Assembly (NCBI GenBank): GCA_916048095.2
Contig: OU696577.1
Location: 7,259,440-7,323,439, forward strand
DNA from: Sacculina carcini
Taxonomy: Eukaryota > Arthropoda > Thecostraca > Sacculinidae
Reading direction: 5' to 3'
Length of the DNA stretch: 64,000 nt
Shown: positions 12,360 to 24,177 of the stretch, in pieces
Numbering within the stretch: position 1 is the stretch's first letter
How the letters are laid out: every line of letters begins with the position of its first letter
Notes under the pieces: generated by a model
What the model was told of the DNA's origin: nothing
Seen by the model: only the letters and a program-made list of their open reading frames with translations
Databases searched by the model: none
Program-made: the position numbers and the translations under genes

Positions 12360-13149
12360 GGCACTACCCTATTTGCGCGTCGCTCCAAAGTGCGCGTAGC
12401 AAAATGTAGGCGGAGCTAACAGGCGCGCTCCGTCCACTGCGATACTAGCGCTCTCTGACGGCAGAAAGTGTAATCAATCATTCATTCATTATCGTTTATT
12501 TGTATAGGGCACATTAAAACACACGCGCGAAGAGACAAATCTTGGTGCAAAAATAAAAACAAATACCAAAATAAAGACACGCTCTTAGGGAAAACAAACA
12601 TGCGCACAATACACACACTCACAAGCGCACACACACTCACACATACATACACACACACGCGCACACACACACACACACGCACACAAACATACTCATGCAC
12701 ACACACCGCAAAATGGAAACATGGCAGTAAGAAGAAAGCAGAAAGAGCAAAAATAAAAATAAAATAAAACTTCTAGTAAATATATCAAGCGAGACGGGCA
12801 CGGTATGACGGCTCAGAGCGAAGTCAACTGGTTGGTTGGTTAGACTAGGTTGGTTAGGTAACTAACGTAACCTAACCAACCTAACCTAACCACGAAAATG
12901 CATGTGTCAAAAATAACACTAGAACAGTGCGTTGATTAACTTTCACTAAATTCATGAAATTCACTGAATTCTAAGCAACGCGCAGCGAAATTGAAGCCTT
13001 GCACTCATTCTCTGCAATGACGGCTCACAAACTCTTTCCTGCCGCACTGAGCGGAGTCCCATCCCTCTCGGCGCGCCTGGGCCAATCCGGTGGGCGGGGC
13101 CTATTTAGCTTACGCTCACTTTGGAGCGAGGCGCAAAACGGTGGGTCCC
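12360..13149. mobile_element. Mutator-like non-autonomous element
   Basis: 790 bp. The ends are imperfect inverted repeats of roughly 42 bp, sharing the core GCGCxTCGCTCCAAAGTG. The flanks are ACTATTCAA (12351-12359) and ACTATTTAA (13150-13158), 8 of 9 bases equal. A 9-bp target duplication and long GG-starting inverted repeats fit the Mutator-like superfamily. It has no transposase; the interior has CA runs (about 12607-12704) and a hairpin of GGTTAG/CTAACC units (about 12829-12892). Confidence 0.75.
12829..12892. repeat. Inverted repeat of GGTTAG/CTAACC units
   Basis: The left arm GGTTGGTTAGACTAGGTTGG and the right arm CTAACCAACCTAACCTAACC are near-complementary and can fold into a hairpin. 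It lies in the middle of the Mutator-like element. Confidence 0.75.
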
Positions 13150-13278
13150 ACTATTTAATGCTCAAGCTCGGTCTTCGTTTTTATCATTAACACTTTTTAT
13201 TTAACCAATGAAAACATATTTGGAATGGCTACTTTTTTGGCAGTTAGCCATCTGCTGCATGCACGTGTTTCAATTGGC

Positions 13279-13281
<3 letters not shown>

Positions 13282-13350
<69 letters not shown>
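13282..13350 (+). repeat. (GT)n microsatellite upstream of exon 4
   Basis: About 34 GT units ending 27 nt before the exon 4 acceptor. Confidence 0.97.
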
Positions 13351-13353
<3 letters not shown>

Positions 13354-13377
13354 CGTGAGTATATGTATCGGTAACAG

Positions 13378-13817
13378 ACGGTGGTAGCGAATCTAACACT
13401 ACTGTCGAGGTCTTGGACAATCTGGAGAGGCCTCGCAGCCTGTCCGAATGCACTGCCTCGGCCGCTGAATACTGTATCATCAACTCGACAGACACACAAC
13501 ACGAAGATACCCTGTCGGCGGCCGAAATGTCATGTCCTACCAGTTCTCAGCTAAGCTCGCCGTCACTGAACACTGATTGTGAACGGCTGGCGACCGCTGA
13601 TCGGTCTGTGTGCATCACCACAGTCAGCCCTCCGCGCCCTCCTCGATCCCTCCTCTCCTCCTCCCCTCCGCCATCACCGTCGGCTTCCTCCTCATCATCG
13701 TCGGTTTCGACGCGGCGCTTGTCACGTGCAGCCGACGAGGACGCCGATGTGGAGACGGTGGCGACGTCGTGTGCTCCAGTCGTCACCGGCTTCACCACCA
13801 AGATGAGTGACACACAG
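13378..13817 (+). CDS. MPDZ/PATJ: PATJ/MPDZ-like scaffold, exon 4: Ser/Pro-rich linker
   Basis: Starts after GTAACAG with 2 nt that complete the exon 3 codon (Asp) and ends in phase 0 at GTGACT (13818). About 147 residues. It is a hydrophilic linker with a proline stretch PPRPPRSLLSSSPPPSP (possible SH3-type contact, inference), a serine run, then an acidic patch DEDADVE. Codons are GC-rich. No folded domain is visible. Together exons 2-5 put about 350 residues between the two PDZ domains. Confidence 0.78.
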
Positions 13818-13858
13818 GTGACTGTACTACCACCGCTGTCTTCTCGTCTGCATGTGTC

Positions 13859-13938
<80 letters not shown>

Positions 13939-14015
13939 GTTGTTCACACATTGTTGTTTGGCAGTGTGATGGTGTGCTTTTTCTGTAAATGTGTGTCTTC
14001 TGAATTGTTAATCTG

Positions 14016-14054
<39 letters not shown>

Positions 14055-14288
14055 GAATGTGCGAGTGGTTATTGTAACCACACACACACACATCAGATCT
14101 CACCATTTGGCGATAATTACATTCTCTTTTCCCGAATCGTAATTTACCCGCATGGCCAATTCAAACGTTCAAACGGCCAGTTTAAACGGTTCGTTTGGTT
14201 GATTTTTCAAGTGGTCCTATGTACGGTTACATATTTGCATGTGTGTGTGTATGCGTGTTTGTTTGTTTGTGTGTGTGTATGGGTGTAG
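13818..14288 (+). other. Intron 4
   Basis: 471 bp, GTGACT to GTGTAG. Contains a (TG)n array at 13861-13933, a second at 14021-14052 followed by a short CACACACAC run (about 14082-14092), and a degenerate TG-rich tract (14237-14280) just before the acceptor. Confidence 0.85.
13861..13933. repeat. (TG)n microsatellite
   Basis: About 36 TG units starting 43 nt after the exon 4 donor. Confidence 0.97.
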
Positions 14289-14552
14289 GTTATAACGATG
14301 CAGCGTCCATCATGTGTGCTGAGCTCCACCACTACTGATAGCGGATGTGCTGCTGTTTGCGGCAGTCGAAATTGCTGGGGTCCCGAGCGACACGTGACCA
14401 TTCACCGCTCTGCGTCTCAACCGCTCGGCATCTCGATAGTGGGCGGCAAGGTGAACGTGCAGGGCGGCGGCGTGGCGACCACTGTGTCGGGCATCTTTAT
14501 CAAGAACATCCTGCCCAACAGCGTGGCCGCCCAGTGCCAGGGACAGCTGAAG
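14289..14552 (+). CDS. MPDZ/PATJ: PATJ/MPDZ-like scaffold, exon 5: first half of PDZ7-like domain
   Basis: Phase-0 exon between GGTGTAG and the GTCAGT donor. After a Cys/Ser-rich start it encodes ERHVTIHRSASQPLGISIVG, where PLGISIVGG is the carboxylate-binding loop and beta-B strand of a PDZ domain. A Gly-rich beta-B/beta-C loop follows, then SGIFIKNILPNSVAA. The LGISIVGG...GIFIK pattern and its position match MPDZ PDZ7. The domain is completed by exon 6, 7.7 kb away. The SVAAQCQGQLK segment is where most PDZ domains have a DGRL-type turn. Confidence 0.9.
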
Positions 14553-14621
14553 GTCAGTGTGGATTGGCGCTCCTTTACGCAACGCTGACAAACCAGTAAC
14601 GAATTGTAGCAGTTATATTAG

Positions 14622-14944
14622 AGGTTAAAGGCCTCAAGTGACAGCTGTTACACGGGAAGAAGCCGAAGCTTATGAACACACGGGTGTGCCCCGTGCAGCT
14701 CGCTGTCACCGCAGAACCGACCCTCTCCACGCTATGACGCCACAAGGACGGAAGACGTATTAGAGAGGGCCACCTCCCCAGAATGCATGACACAACACAT
14801 GACTGATATCTGGTACCATTTACTGCTGGGTGGACAGGGCTGTTGGATTAAAGAGTTCGCCCAAAGAAATTCTGCTCCGCCGGGTTTCGAACCACGGACC
14901 TCCCGCTTGCAAGGCGGGTGTGCTACCACTACAACACGGAGTCC
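14622..14944 (-). mobile_element. tRNA-Val-derived SINE, copy B
   Basis: Same family and orientation as copy A: GGACTC-type head at 14944 on the minus strand, GGTTCGAAACC B box, shared body and shared end. The anticodon region is altered (GCTTGCAAG on the plus strand) and a base is lost in the D arm, so it is a decayed copy. Confidence 0.85.
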
Positions 14945-15231
14945 AACAAATTTGTAATAATCGAACTAGTACAATTTCCCGAACAGAAACAGACCAAAAT
15001 AATTACACCACACTAAGTTTAACACGACTCCATCATGAACCACGCATGTGGCTCCATAACACACCTTACGCTCTTAACGCTACACAACTTCCCTTCCACC
15101 GGCCATTCAGCGTCCCACAGCCAAGGCTACACAATACACACACACATTTACGCTTATAAGCAGATAGAGACATACAAATGCATGTGCATTGACATCACAT
15201 TGCTGACCCGACCTCCGGCCGACCTCGTGTA

Positions 15232-15234
<3 letters not shown>

Positions 15235-15287
<53 letters not shown>
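15235..15287. repeat. (GT)n microsatellite
   Basis: About 26 GT units in intron 5. Confidence 0.97.
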
Positions 15288-15288
<1 letters not shown>

Positions 15289-15696
15289 ATTAGAGCTGCC
15301 CATTTTTGCCCTCATTGCTCGAAATTCGGGTGGTGCAATTTTTACCCCTCGCTTGAACGATTCTGAGTTCAATGGAACTAAAATAAACGTCATAAAATAT
15401 TTATTAAGTGTCGAGAATCTACTTTGAAAATTTCCAAGCTCGACAATGTTCTATGGTTTTTGCATTATAACTAGAATGTATGATGCACTAGAAAAATAAT
15501 ATGCCTTGGTAATACGAGGTAACATACCTGGGTATACCTCGTATACCTCACTAAATCAGGATTATTTGATGATGATGATGATGGTTTATTTGATGATGGT
15601 TTATTATTTATTGTTATTTATTTATTATTTTCTTTCCAACTCTCTTTCTAGACTTTTTTCTTTTCGAACTCTCTTTTTCTCTGAATCTTTTGGGCG

Positions 15697-15785
15697 CTTC
15701 CGGTACATGGGGCCACCTTAGGGTGGTAATAGTGCTTGCACTCTTCCCATGCTACTGGATTTGCCTGTAATTAATAATTATTGCT
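15697..15785 (+). repeat. Short dispersed repeat, copy 1
   Basis: About 90 bp containing GGTGGTAATAGTGC, ACTCTTCCCATG and TTTGCCTGTAATTAATAAT. Matching copies lie at 54092-54183 and 57150-57260, all on the plus strand and all running into AT-rich AAT-type tails. This looks like the 3' end of a retroposon family (inference). Confidence 0.7.
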
Positions 15786-16925
15786 TAGTAACACACACAT
15801 GCACTACTTTGGCTACTTTTCAGCCGGACAAGTGACGTTAAAGCACGATATTGCTTACGTTTTTTGGTGATTCAAAGGAATTGATTGGGTACTAATTAGT
15901 TTAACTACAGTAGTTTCACTTCACGGAGCTTCCTCAGTTTCTAACCCGGTCACATCTGACCTGACGATCCACTCTCCGGATCCTCAATCTCGCCAGATCA
16001 CACGATCTATACAGATCATTCGCCCTCACACAGGTCCACGATCTCACCAGATCTTTCGACCTCACACAGGCGTGCTAGACCCAAAGTGCCGGCTGCGTTG
16101 GACCACTATGTTTGTTTGTGTGTTTATGAAGGCGGATTTACGAGTTATACCAGTTGAAACAGACTAAGGCTCGGAATTTCCCATTATTTCATGTTATTTG
16201 TCTTGTACATGTTGTTTTTCAGTATTTTATGTAATTGCCACATTGTCTTATTAGGTGTAGACAAATTGTCTTGAATTCGCGACGTTCTCTTATTCTGTGT
16301 GGACGCGCAGCTCCCTATAAACTTCTCATCAACTTTGCGCACCTCTGAGTTATGTTTGTTTGTTTGGTAGGTTAGGCTGACTAAGATTTATCTAATCTTG
16401 AAATATTAATACAAGAGTTATTAATATTGAATTACAGTCAGTCCACCCAATGCCTCAATCGAAGGGACTGAGGAATAATTCTGCTATTCGGAGGTGTGCT
16501 CTGCATCAATGGTTTTCAACCTTTTGTCTTTATGAATCGTTATTTTTTCACACACAAAAATGCCTTATTCTTTACCAGTTTGCGTCTTTTTCTAATGATT
16601 CTAAAGAAAGATTTCAAAATTCCAGAAAACTTTTCCGCTGCGCGGTGTTCGTGTATCTTAATTTCTGAACGTTTACGCTCACTCGTCTACATTGTAAGCT
16701 CCATTGAAACACTAACCGTGTCGAGACAAATCTAGCGCCTTTATTGTGCGCGTATGCCATCGCCTTGCCCGACACTCGTGAAGACCGCCATGTGTAATGT
16801 ATTTTATATATTTACATGCCGTGCCTATTTACACCATACCAACAATGTGCACAGAACCGAGGGGTATGCTGCGCCGCGTAGCTACTCACAGCAACGACTT
16901 AGGATGACTGCCCTCAGCCGTGTGC

Positions 16926-17037
16926 CCACTGTACTTGTGTGGAGCACGTCCACTGTACTTGACTGTACTCGTCCGCACGGTCATCGTGCGGACGATACAC
17001 AAGTACAGTGGTCAGATCGCACGGTCAAGTACAGTGG
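16926..17037. repeat. Compound palindrome
   Basis: A perfect 10-bp stem CGTCCGCACG/CGTGCGGACG with a 5-nt loop (16970-16994), enclosed by CCACTGTACTTGTGT (16926-16940) and its exact inverse (16997-17011). A further pair of CCACTGTACTTGAC and its inverse lies at 16950 and 17024. It sits just beyond the 3' end of the minus-strand LINE at 17042. Confidence 0.9.
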
Positions 17038-17041
17038 TCAG

Positions 17042-20000
17042 ACCGCAGAAAAGTAGAAGGACTTGGCCGACCATGTGGACTCGTTGATGGCGGGAGGGCA
17101 GAAGAGTGGGACAGGGTGTCGAGATGATGGTCGTACTTGAGGTGACAGGAGTTCACGTAGGTAAGATGGGGAAGAGGGAGACTTGATAATTTTGAAAACT
17201 AAACAGCAAATTTTGTAGCGAATTCTGAGGGGAGCAGGGAGCCAGCCAAGTTGACGGATGTAAGAGGAGGTCAGCGTTTTCGGAGGAAGTCTCAGAACAA
17301 AGCGGCATGAAATATTAATGACAGGTTGAAGTTGGCGAATTGTCTTGAGAGGCAAGTGAAGAAGTAACGAATTACAGTAGTCCAGACGAGAGAAGATAGG
17401 CGTTTACTAGAATAATTGCAGATGATTTATCGATGAGAGACCGGATAGGAAAAAAATTCATAGAACAAAGCGACAAGAGCGAGTGATGAGTGAAAAACTT
17501 CGGGTGAAAGAGAGTGTGGGGTCAAATACTACACCCAGGTTCCGAATGTGTGAGGCGAGTAATAAATTGAGAGTTGGAGGAGTAAGCCTGGGGGGATGAA
17601 GGACCATGAATTCAGTCTTGTCCGGGTTCAAAAGGAGCCGCCTTGATGAGGCCCAAGATGAGATGTGGGAGATTAGGTCATGAACAAGAGAGGAGGAAGT
17701 ATATGAGATAGGGGAGTATATTTGCACGTCGTCAGCATAAATATGAAAGGAGAGAGGATAAGAAGGAAGAAGAGGTCAAAGTGTAGATACATACAGGTTG
17801 AACAAGAGAGAACCAAGGAGAGACCCTTGTGGAACACCAGAAGTCAAATTTACAGAATCAGATAGTGCGGAGTTACAGCGAACAGAGTAGGAACGGTTAC
17901 TGAGATACGAAGATAGAAGAGAGAGTGCAGTAGAAGAGATACCGACATGTGCAAGATCCCGACAAAGAATAGAATGATCAATTAAGTCAAAAGCGGAGGA
18001 AAAATCAAGTGATATGAGGAGAACAGAGTTACCGAAAGCAAAATTAGAGAAAATATCATTTTGGAGACAGAGAAGGAGTGTTTCCGTGGAATGTTTAGCA
18101 ACAAATCCTGATTGGCACGGATCTAGAGCACCAGAAATGATAGGGAGGGGCTGATCGCGGATGGCGGATTCGAGAAGTTTGGAAGCAAGTGTGAGGATAG
18201 AGATAGGGCGATAATTATGGGTAGCAGATGAGTCCAAACCCGGTTTTTTGAGGATAGGAGTAATGACAGCATGTTTAGATGCCAAAAATTATCCGTGAAG
18301 GAAGGACGAATTAATTAGGTGTGTGAAGAATGGCGCAAGTAGAATAATGGAATCGGAGAGGGCAGAGTATTTAATGGGGTCAGAAGGACCCCATTAAATA
18401 CTTTTGTTGTTTTGTTTGTGTGTTGGAGTTTGGATAGAAGACGAGCGACTTTGTACGGTGTAAGAAAATAAAAGGATGTGAGTGCATTACCAGAGGAGGA
18501 AAAGGAGAGGTTGTGAGACTACTGGTATTTTGGAGTGTAGAGTGGCAATTTTCTGAGAGAAGAAGGACGCGAATTGATTAGCAGTGATTTGGCAAGGCTC
18601 CCGGGTTTTACGGCCTTAGAGGGCTTTCAGTGTGGACCAGCGAGAATGAGGGTGAGTTTTTAAGTTGTGTTATTTATATTGGAAAAACGAGGATTTAGAT
18701 GAAGCTACTTCAGTGAGAAACAGTTTACGAGTAGTACAGAAGTGATTCCAGGAAGAAGAGCTGCGAAGGCGTCGCCAGGAGCGCTCACGCGCGCGACACT
18801 CCGCTCGCAGGCTTTGCAATTTAGAAGACCACCAAGGAGGAGGAGGGCTCATAGAGCGCACAATATGTTGACACAGGGGAAAAATTTGATCATTCATACA
18901 TGTGTCAGTGTCACATTGTCAGGTCAGTGTCAGTTGAGTGTCAGTTGAAAATGTGTGAAGAGAGGACGGAGAGAGAAATTGATAATCGGAAGGAGATAAA
19001 AGGGAGTTAACGAGAAAGCTAAATTGGGAGGAGTCAAAGTTTTTGAAGTTTCTGGATAAGCGGTATTTCTAGAAGGCGGCTTGGGCGCAGATGTGAGATT
19101 AAGTTGAGTTGTGATAAGACTGTGGTCCGATAGAAGAGAGTCAGGTGGATAAGTGAAAATTTTAGGTGAGAAGCGTTTTGCAGAAGTTGGTGTGCAAATT
19201 ACAAGGTCCAGTGTGTGGCCAGATAAGTGCGTAGGTTCATCATTGACTATATTTAGATCCCATGAACTCAGAAGGTGGATGAAATCAGAGACAAGATCAT
19301 GAGAGGAGGGAGAGTCTACCCATATGTTGAAGTCGTCAATAATCACAAAGTTGTCCGAGGAAAGCTCATTAAGTCGTGAAACTAAGGCATCAAAATCCGA
19401 TAAAAAAAATGAGGAGCCGAGCCGCGGTGATTATGGCGATAAATCAGAGCTATGCCCAATTTGGGAAGTGAAGGGAGAGACAATGAAAAACTAAGAAATT
19501 CAAAAGATATACAAGAGCACAAAAATCAGGAATCATAGATAGATTCACAGAAGAATAAAAAATAACACCGACACCACCACCATTAGCTTTAGAAGAACTG
19601 GCCGAGCGAGATTTATGAAGGAATTTCATGTTGGAAGGCAATTGTGCACTGAAAGTGGTTTCAGCACTCTCCAGTATCCAGGTTTTGGTCAAGAAGAGAG
19701 CAGAAAGGTTATGGAAAGAAAGGGCTTCCCTAAGAAATGTAACCTTATTACGGGCGGAACGAATATTTATGCGGCCAAAAGAAATATTAGAGGGATCTGA
19801 GAGACGATGATGATTTTGAGAAATATTGCAAGAGGAATCAAATGAATTGGGCGAAAGTGGGCCTGAGATACTGGAGAGTGAGGATACGGTGGATTACCGC
19901 AGGAGGGAAGCGGCTCAACATGTCAGGATGAGAGTGAAGACGAGCATACCGTGGTGCGCTGGTGCAGAGAATTCCGAACCGCCACAAAAGACGGACACTC

Positions 20001-20175
20001 AGAGGAGAACGACGAGTGACTTGACGCGCGACCGTGTTTTTCGCAGCTCACACACTGCACTTTAGACCTGTCAGAGCACGCAGACGAACGGTGGGAGCCA
20101 GCGCAATGTCCACACGTCTCCTTGTTTGAAGACGAGCACCGGCTCTCGCCGTGGCCGAGTCCAGCACAACGCGAA
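17042..20175 (-). mobile_element. Decayed non-LTR retrotransposon (L2/CR1-like) with zinc-knuckle ORF1 remnant
   Basis: Read on the minus strand, from 5' to 3'. An ORF1 end (about 20170-19960) has three zinc-knuckle-like blocks (CSRCAGLGHGESRC, CGHCAGSHRSSAC, CVSCEKHG). Endonuclease pieces follow (IIDDFNIW; LLSDHSLITTQL near 19100-19340). The reverse transcriptase (18285-17776) has NYRPISILTLASKLLES, LDFSSAFDLIDH and SGVPQGSLLGSLLF. A YADDVQIY active-site box lies at about 17705-17735. A C-terminal part with WLPAPLRIRYKICCLVFKI ends near 17042. Many frameshifts and stops make it inactive. The CR1/L2 assignment rests on motif resemblance only. Confidence 0.85.
17776..18285 (-). pseudogene. Reverse transcriptase core of the decayed LINE
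   Basis: Longest open piece (169 codons) of the LINE at 17042-20175. It has RT motifs 1-4: the NYRPIS block, LDFSSAFDLIDH (first catalytic Asp) and SGVPQGS. The YADD box with the two other catalytic Asp residues lies just downstream in another frame, so the enzyme is split by a frameshift. Confidence 0.85.
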
Positions 20176-20301
20176 CAGCGTGATACCCAATAACAGACCG
20201 CTCCATTCAGGTATATACCCCATACCCCCCGGATCTAGGCCCATGACTGTGTTCGCTCCCGTTGGCCAGTGGGTTGGCCAGTGGGTAGCTTCACTATATT
20301 G

Positions 20302-20708
20302 CAGTGGCGGCGCCAGAATTTTTCCAATGAGCCTGAGGGGGCTAAGGAAAAAGTTGTGGGGGCTTGGCAAAACATGCAGAGCTACACTCGAACGCTGGCT
20401 GCATAATATTATAATAAGAGACTGGGGCACACTGATTCAGTCCTCGAACTTCAACCATATATTGAACGAAACAAGGTGAATACCATAGGATAGAACATAT
20501 AATGACACATTGACACACATGCAAACGTCATTACAGTAACAACTACTTAATTACTGTAAGACAAATAAGATTAATGTAGGTCAATATATTCATTTACAGT
20601 GGTAAGAAATTGTAATGTCCATGATTCTGTTTTTGGGGTGGGCTTAGGGGAGCTTGACATATTATTGGGGGTTCCAGTCCCTCAAGCCCTCCCTTGGCGC
20701 CGCCACTG
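20302..20708. mobile_element. hAT-like MITE, family CAGTGGCGGCGCC, copy 2
   Basis: Begins CAGTGGCGGCGCCAG and ends TTGGCGCCGCCACTG. The interior matches copy 1 in the opposite orientation (GGGGGCTTGGC, CTACACTCGAACGCTG). The flanks CTATATTG and TTGCATTG share 5 of 8 bases, so the target duplication has decayed. Confidence 0.8.
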
Positions 20709-22216
20709 TTGCATTGTTGCAGCGTTTGCGCGTGCACCGTCAAAGCCCCACAAGTGACTTCAGTGACACACGTGACACACATGATACGGTTTTGATGGGT
20801 GTCGGGCGGTCGTGGAAACAGCTTCGTGCCGTGTTGTGTTGCGTCCTATGGCTTCGCATCCAATATGACCTATTTGTCCTGTTCGATCAGCTATATATGT
20901 GTGTGTACGTGGGCAATATATGGGCGTATAACTCATGCGAAATAGCCTGGTTTGGGTCGCACATTAATAATTTTAATTGTTTTTGCTTTACTGTGGAGGC
21001 ATCTCATGTGCGTCCACTGATAAATTGATTACTAAAACAACGTCTATAATAATTTATCAGTTTTCAACTCAGTATTTGTTGAGCTCACTTTGACATTTAT
21101 AAGAGCGTTATTAATTGCGTGACTACAATTAGCATGTACCTTGATCACTAACAGACAGACAAAGAGAATGTCAATAATAGCGAGTTAGTTGACTTAAATT
21201 ATAACGCAAGCGTATCGGCTATTTGAACTGGGCAAGTCGGTCAGGATCATACGTGCATTTCATGGTATGCATGGGACTTGAAGAGGTTATCGTTTTAGGA
21301 TCAACGGTTCATTTTCTACACTATCTGTATCTGTTTTGTGTATTCGCTTCACTTTCTGGCCAGAATGTGTTTGTGGAAATATATTTAATAATAATCACTA
21401 TTGAGTATTTATTTAGTTAGTTATCCGTGTTTTAGCGATTTGCACTTTTTGTTCCAGCAAGGATTTTGATCCGCTTGAGTTTGTTTAACACACACATTTA
21501 TAGAGCAGTTTTACCAGTGCAATATGCGAATGCCTCATTTGCTTGATTCGATGAAGTTTAATGCAAGACCACGTAACATTGAATCCATATGTTTTTTTAG
21601 ATGTCCTGACATCTCTGTCTCTGTTTATTCTAGTATGTTTCATGCATGGTCCAACATTGACGTTTTAATTCTGAAGCTGGAAGTTCCTAATTGTTTTCTC
21701 TTCGAGCCTTATTCCTAGTCGTATAATGGTACAATGGAGTAATACAATGGTAATGTGCTGTATTCGATTGGTCGGCGGATCGTGTCCGCCCTTATTCTTG
21801 GCTTGAAGTTAATGTTGTAAAGTGTAATTTGTGTGACGTAACGGTGAGGAGGTGGGGGCTGCTTTGGCTGATGTTCCTGAGTGAACAGCAGTTCGGCGTA
21901 CACGTAGTCTCAACTTTACCAGTAACAACCCAGTGGACCGGACCACATACCGTAGGAACTGGCAGTACGGTCCAATAAACTCACTCAAAATCTGAACTTT
22001 CCTCCGGTAGCATTGTTAAATGTCTGTTCCACAGATACAATATGTTGGAAAAATCTGTCCTTTCCTATCATTTACGTGTAATTTACGTTTTTGCTTATCA
22101 AACTATTGCTTATATTTGCACATGTTCATTAACATTGGCATGATGCATACCATAACGAAGCTTGTTTTGGACAAATAATGATTTGGCATACTGATGTTTT
22201 ACTGTGCGTGGGTCAG

Positions 22217-22345
22217 GTGGGTGACCGTATCTTGGAGGTGGACGGCGTGGACCTGCGCTCGGCCAGTCGTCAATGTGCCGTGGATACGGTGCTGGCCGGC
22301 GGCGACACGCTCGTGTTACTTGTACAAAGTATCAGCGGTCGCGTG
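22217..22345 (+). CDS. MPDZ/PATJ: PATJ/MPDZ-like scaffold, exon 6: second half of PDZ7-like domain
   Basis: Phase-0 exon, 43 codons, between GGGTCAG and the consensus donor GTGAGT. Encodes VGDRILEVDGVDLRSAS, the GDRILEVDG strand and turn typical of PDZ domains. Helix alpha-B (RQCAVDTVLAGG) and the last strand TLVLLVQSI follow. It joins exon 5 in frame. The first residue of alpha-B, normally His in class I ligand binding, is Arg here (SRQCAV), while PDZ8 and PDZ10 keep His. Ligand preference may therefore differ (inference). Confidence 0.92.
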
Positions 22346-24177
22346 GTGAGTAACCAGTCACGCGCATGACTCACACGAGCCCACCACTGTCAGTCATACT
22401 GCCACTCTCGACACATCACCGGTATTACACGCCACAACACATACGAACCACACATCTTGTGGAGTTTTGGTTTGTAATTAGTCACATCTCTGTTGGACTA
22501 TCAATGCAATTTGTCACGTGTTTTTCTTGTTTGAGCTCTTCTGTCCAGCTTGTTTTATTCTGTGTAATATATCTTCACAGGCGTGTGTTCTTGGTGCATT
22601 CACCTCCGGTTTTCATAGGCAGTCTTGTTTCTACTAGTGGTACCATATCAGTTAGTTCTTATACCTTGTTATTGTCAGCTGAGCCGGAATAATTCGGTGA
22701 TATCATCAGGTATGTGTTATAGATAATTGTTATGAAGAAGGCATTACACTGAGTAATTCACGTTCTCATTGTCTAATGGTGGCGTATTCTACAGGTGTGT
22801 ATTTATCAAACAGTAATATTATAATGTCATATTGTGTTAATACGCACACTAGCTGCTTAACGCACGTGTGCGCCATAATCGTACTGACAATATTCATGTG
22901 TCTCCCGTTCACTTTGCTCATCTCGTGCAAATGTACACAATTCTCATAGCATTACCGTAAGTGTCCGTATGTATGTGTGTGTGTGTGTGTGTTTGGTGAT
23001 CTTCGATGTTGTGATGCCAAAATGAACCGACTATGTGTTTTTTTCCAAAAGTTATTGATGCCTGCTCTGTTTGACATATGACAGGATTGTGTGTTTTGTG
23101 AGTGTATCGTGTGATGCCCGAATTAATACAACTATGTCGGATGCTTCTATTTTGCCAGCTCTTTGGCTTTCTGAGTTCTACAAATTGGCGATTACTGTGA
23201 ATTTTTGGCGTCGTAATTTGGGAATCACGTGCTTTTGCATGTACCCCATTTTAATCTGCTTTTTCATACGGCTCGCTGCCTTCTTGGGCTTCGGTTTAAA
23301 ATGGCGGCTATTTTGAACATTTCGGTTGGGTCTTCTATGGAAATTGTATGAATTGACTGGGCAAAATTGGGCCTGTTTTAGCTATCAGCATTTCACCAGA
23401 GTTTACATGTTTTCAGATATCGTTCACTCTTTACCTGGTCAATGCTGGAAATTCTGACACTGGGTGCTATATTTTGTACTTATACTTCCATCACCGATGA
23501 CGTTTATATATTCGTTTTTTCTACTATCACGTATCTACTCTATTATTTTCTCCACTCCGCATTCCATCCATTCCTTACAGTCATTCGTCTATTCCGGGGG
23601 CTCTTAACCGGGGCTGCTTGCACCCCTCGGGGTGCGAGTCTGGTTCCTAAGGGGTGTGAGGATTCCTCTAGAAAATGCAGGAAAATATATGTTACCTGTG
23701 TTTTATATTTCTTGTTGGATTTGTTTGCTTAATGCTCGTAAACAGTGCGCGAAGGTACACCGTTTATGGGAATATGGTTTCATCTAACTCTATTTACCTA
23801 ATGAACGGATAATGTGTCAAAAATTCCAGTATCCAGGGGGTTCGAGAACTTACTGCTGATTTGATAAAGGGTGCGAATAATGAATGAAGCACTGGTCTAT
23901 TGCATGCACCTGACTTACATTCATTCTATTCGAGACGTTGTATTTTTAACTTTTATTCGGCTACACTCACTTTTGTGGCCCTCTCTGGTGGTTGGTGCTG
24001 CTTTTCAGCACGACGTCTAGGACGACCACAATTAGACTTAGAACTAGATTGATCGGTGACGCTTGTATCCTAGCTTGTGGTCAACGTGTGTCCTATCGTT
24101 GCACGCTTTCACACTTGTCGTATAGTGTGATACTCGATATATCCTCCACATTACGAGATTCTGTCGTGAATCCAATA

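Larger units (their letters stand above)
11511..13377 (+). other. Intron 3
   Basis: Begins with consensus GTGAGT and ends GTAACAG. It is mostly taken up by a Mutator-like non-autonomous element (12360-13149). It also has CAGTGGTTCTCAACC near 11893 (a single hAT-type end without a partner) and a TG array (13282-13350) ending 27 nt before the acceptor. Confidence 0.8.
14553..22216 (+). other. Intron 5
   Basis: 7.7 kb, GTCAGT to GGTCAG, splitting a PDZ domain. Holds SINE copy B (14622-14944), a TG array (15235-15287), a short dispersed repeat (15697-15785), a compound palindrome (16926-17037), a decayed LINE on the minus strand (17042-20175) and a hAT-like MITE (20302-20708). The remainder is AT-rich with no supportable gene. 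Confidence 0.8.

Noticed and set aside
12829..12892. Interstitial telomere repeat
   Set aside because: Units vary (GGTTGG, GGTTAG, CTAACC in both directions) and lie inside a transposon; it is an inverted repeat rather than a telomeric tract.
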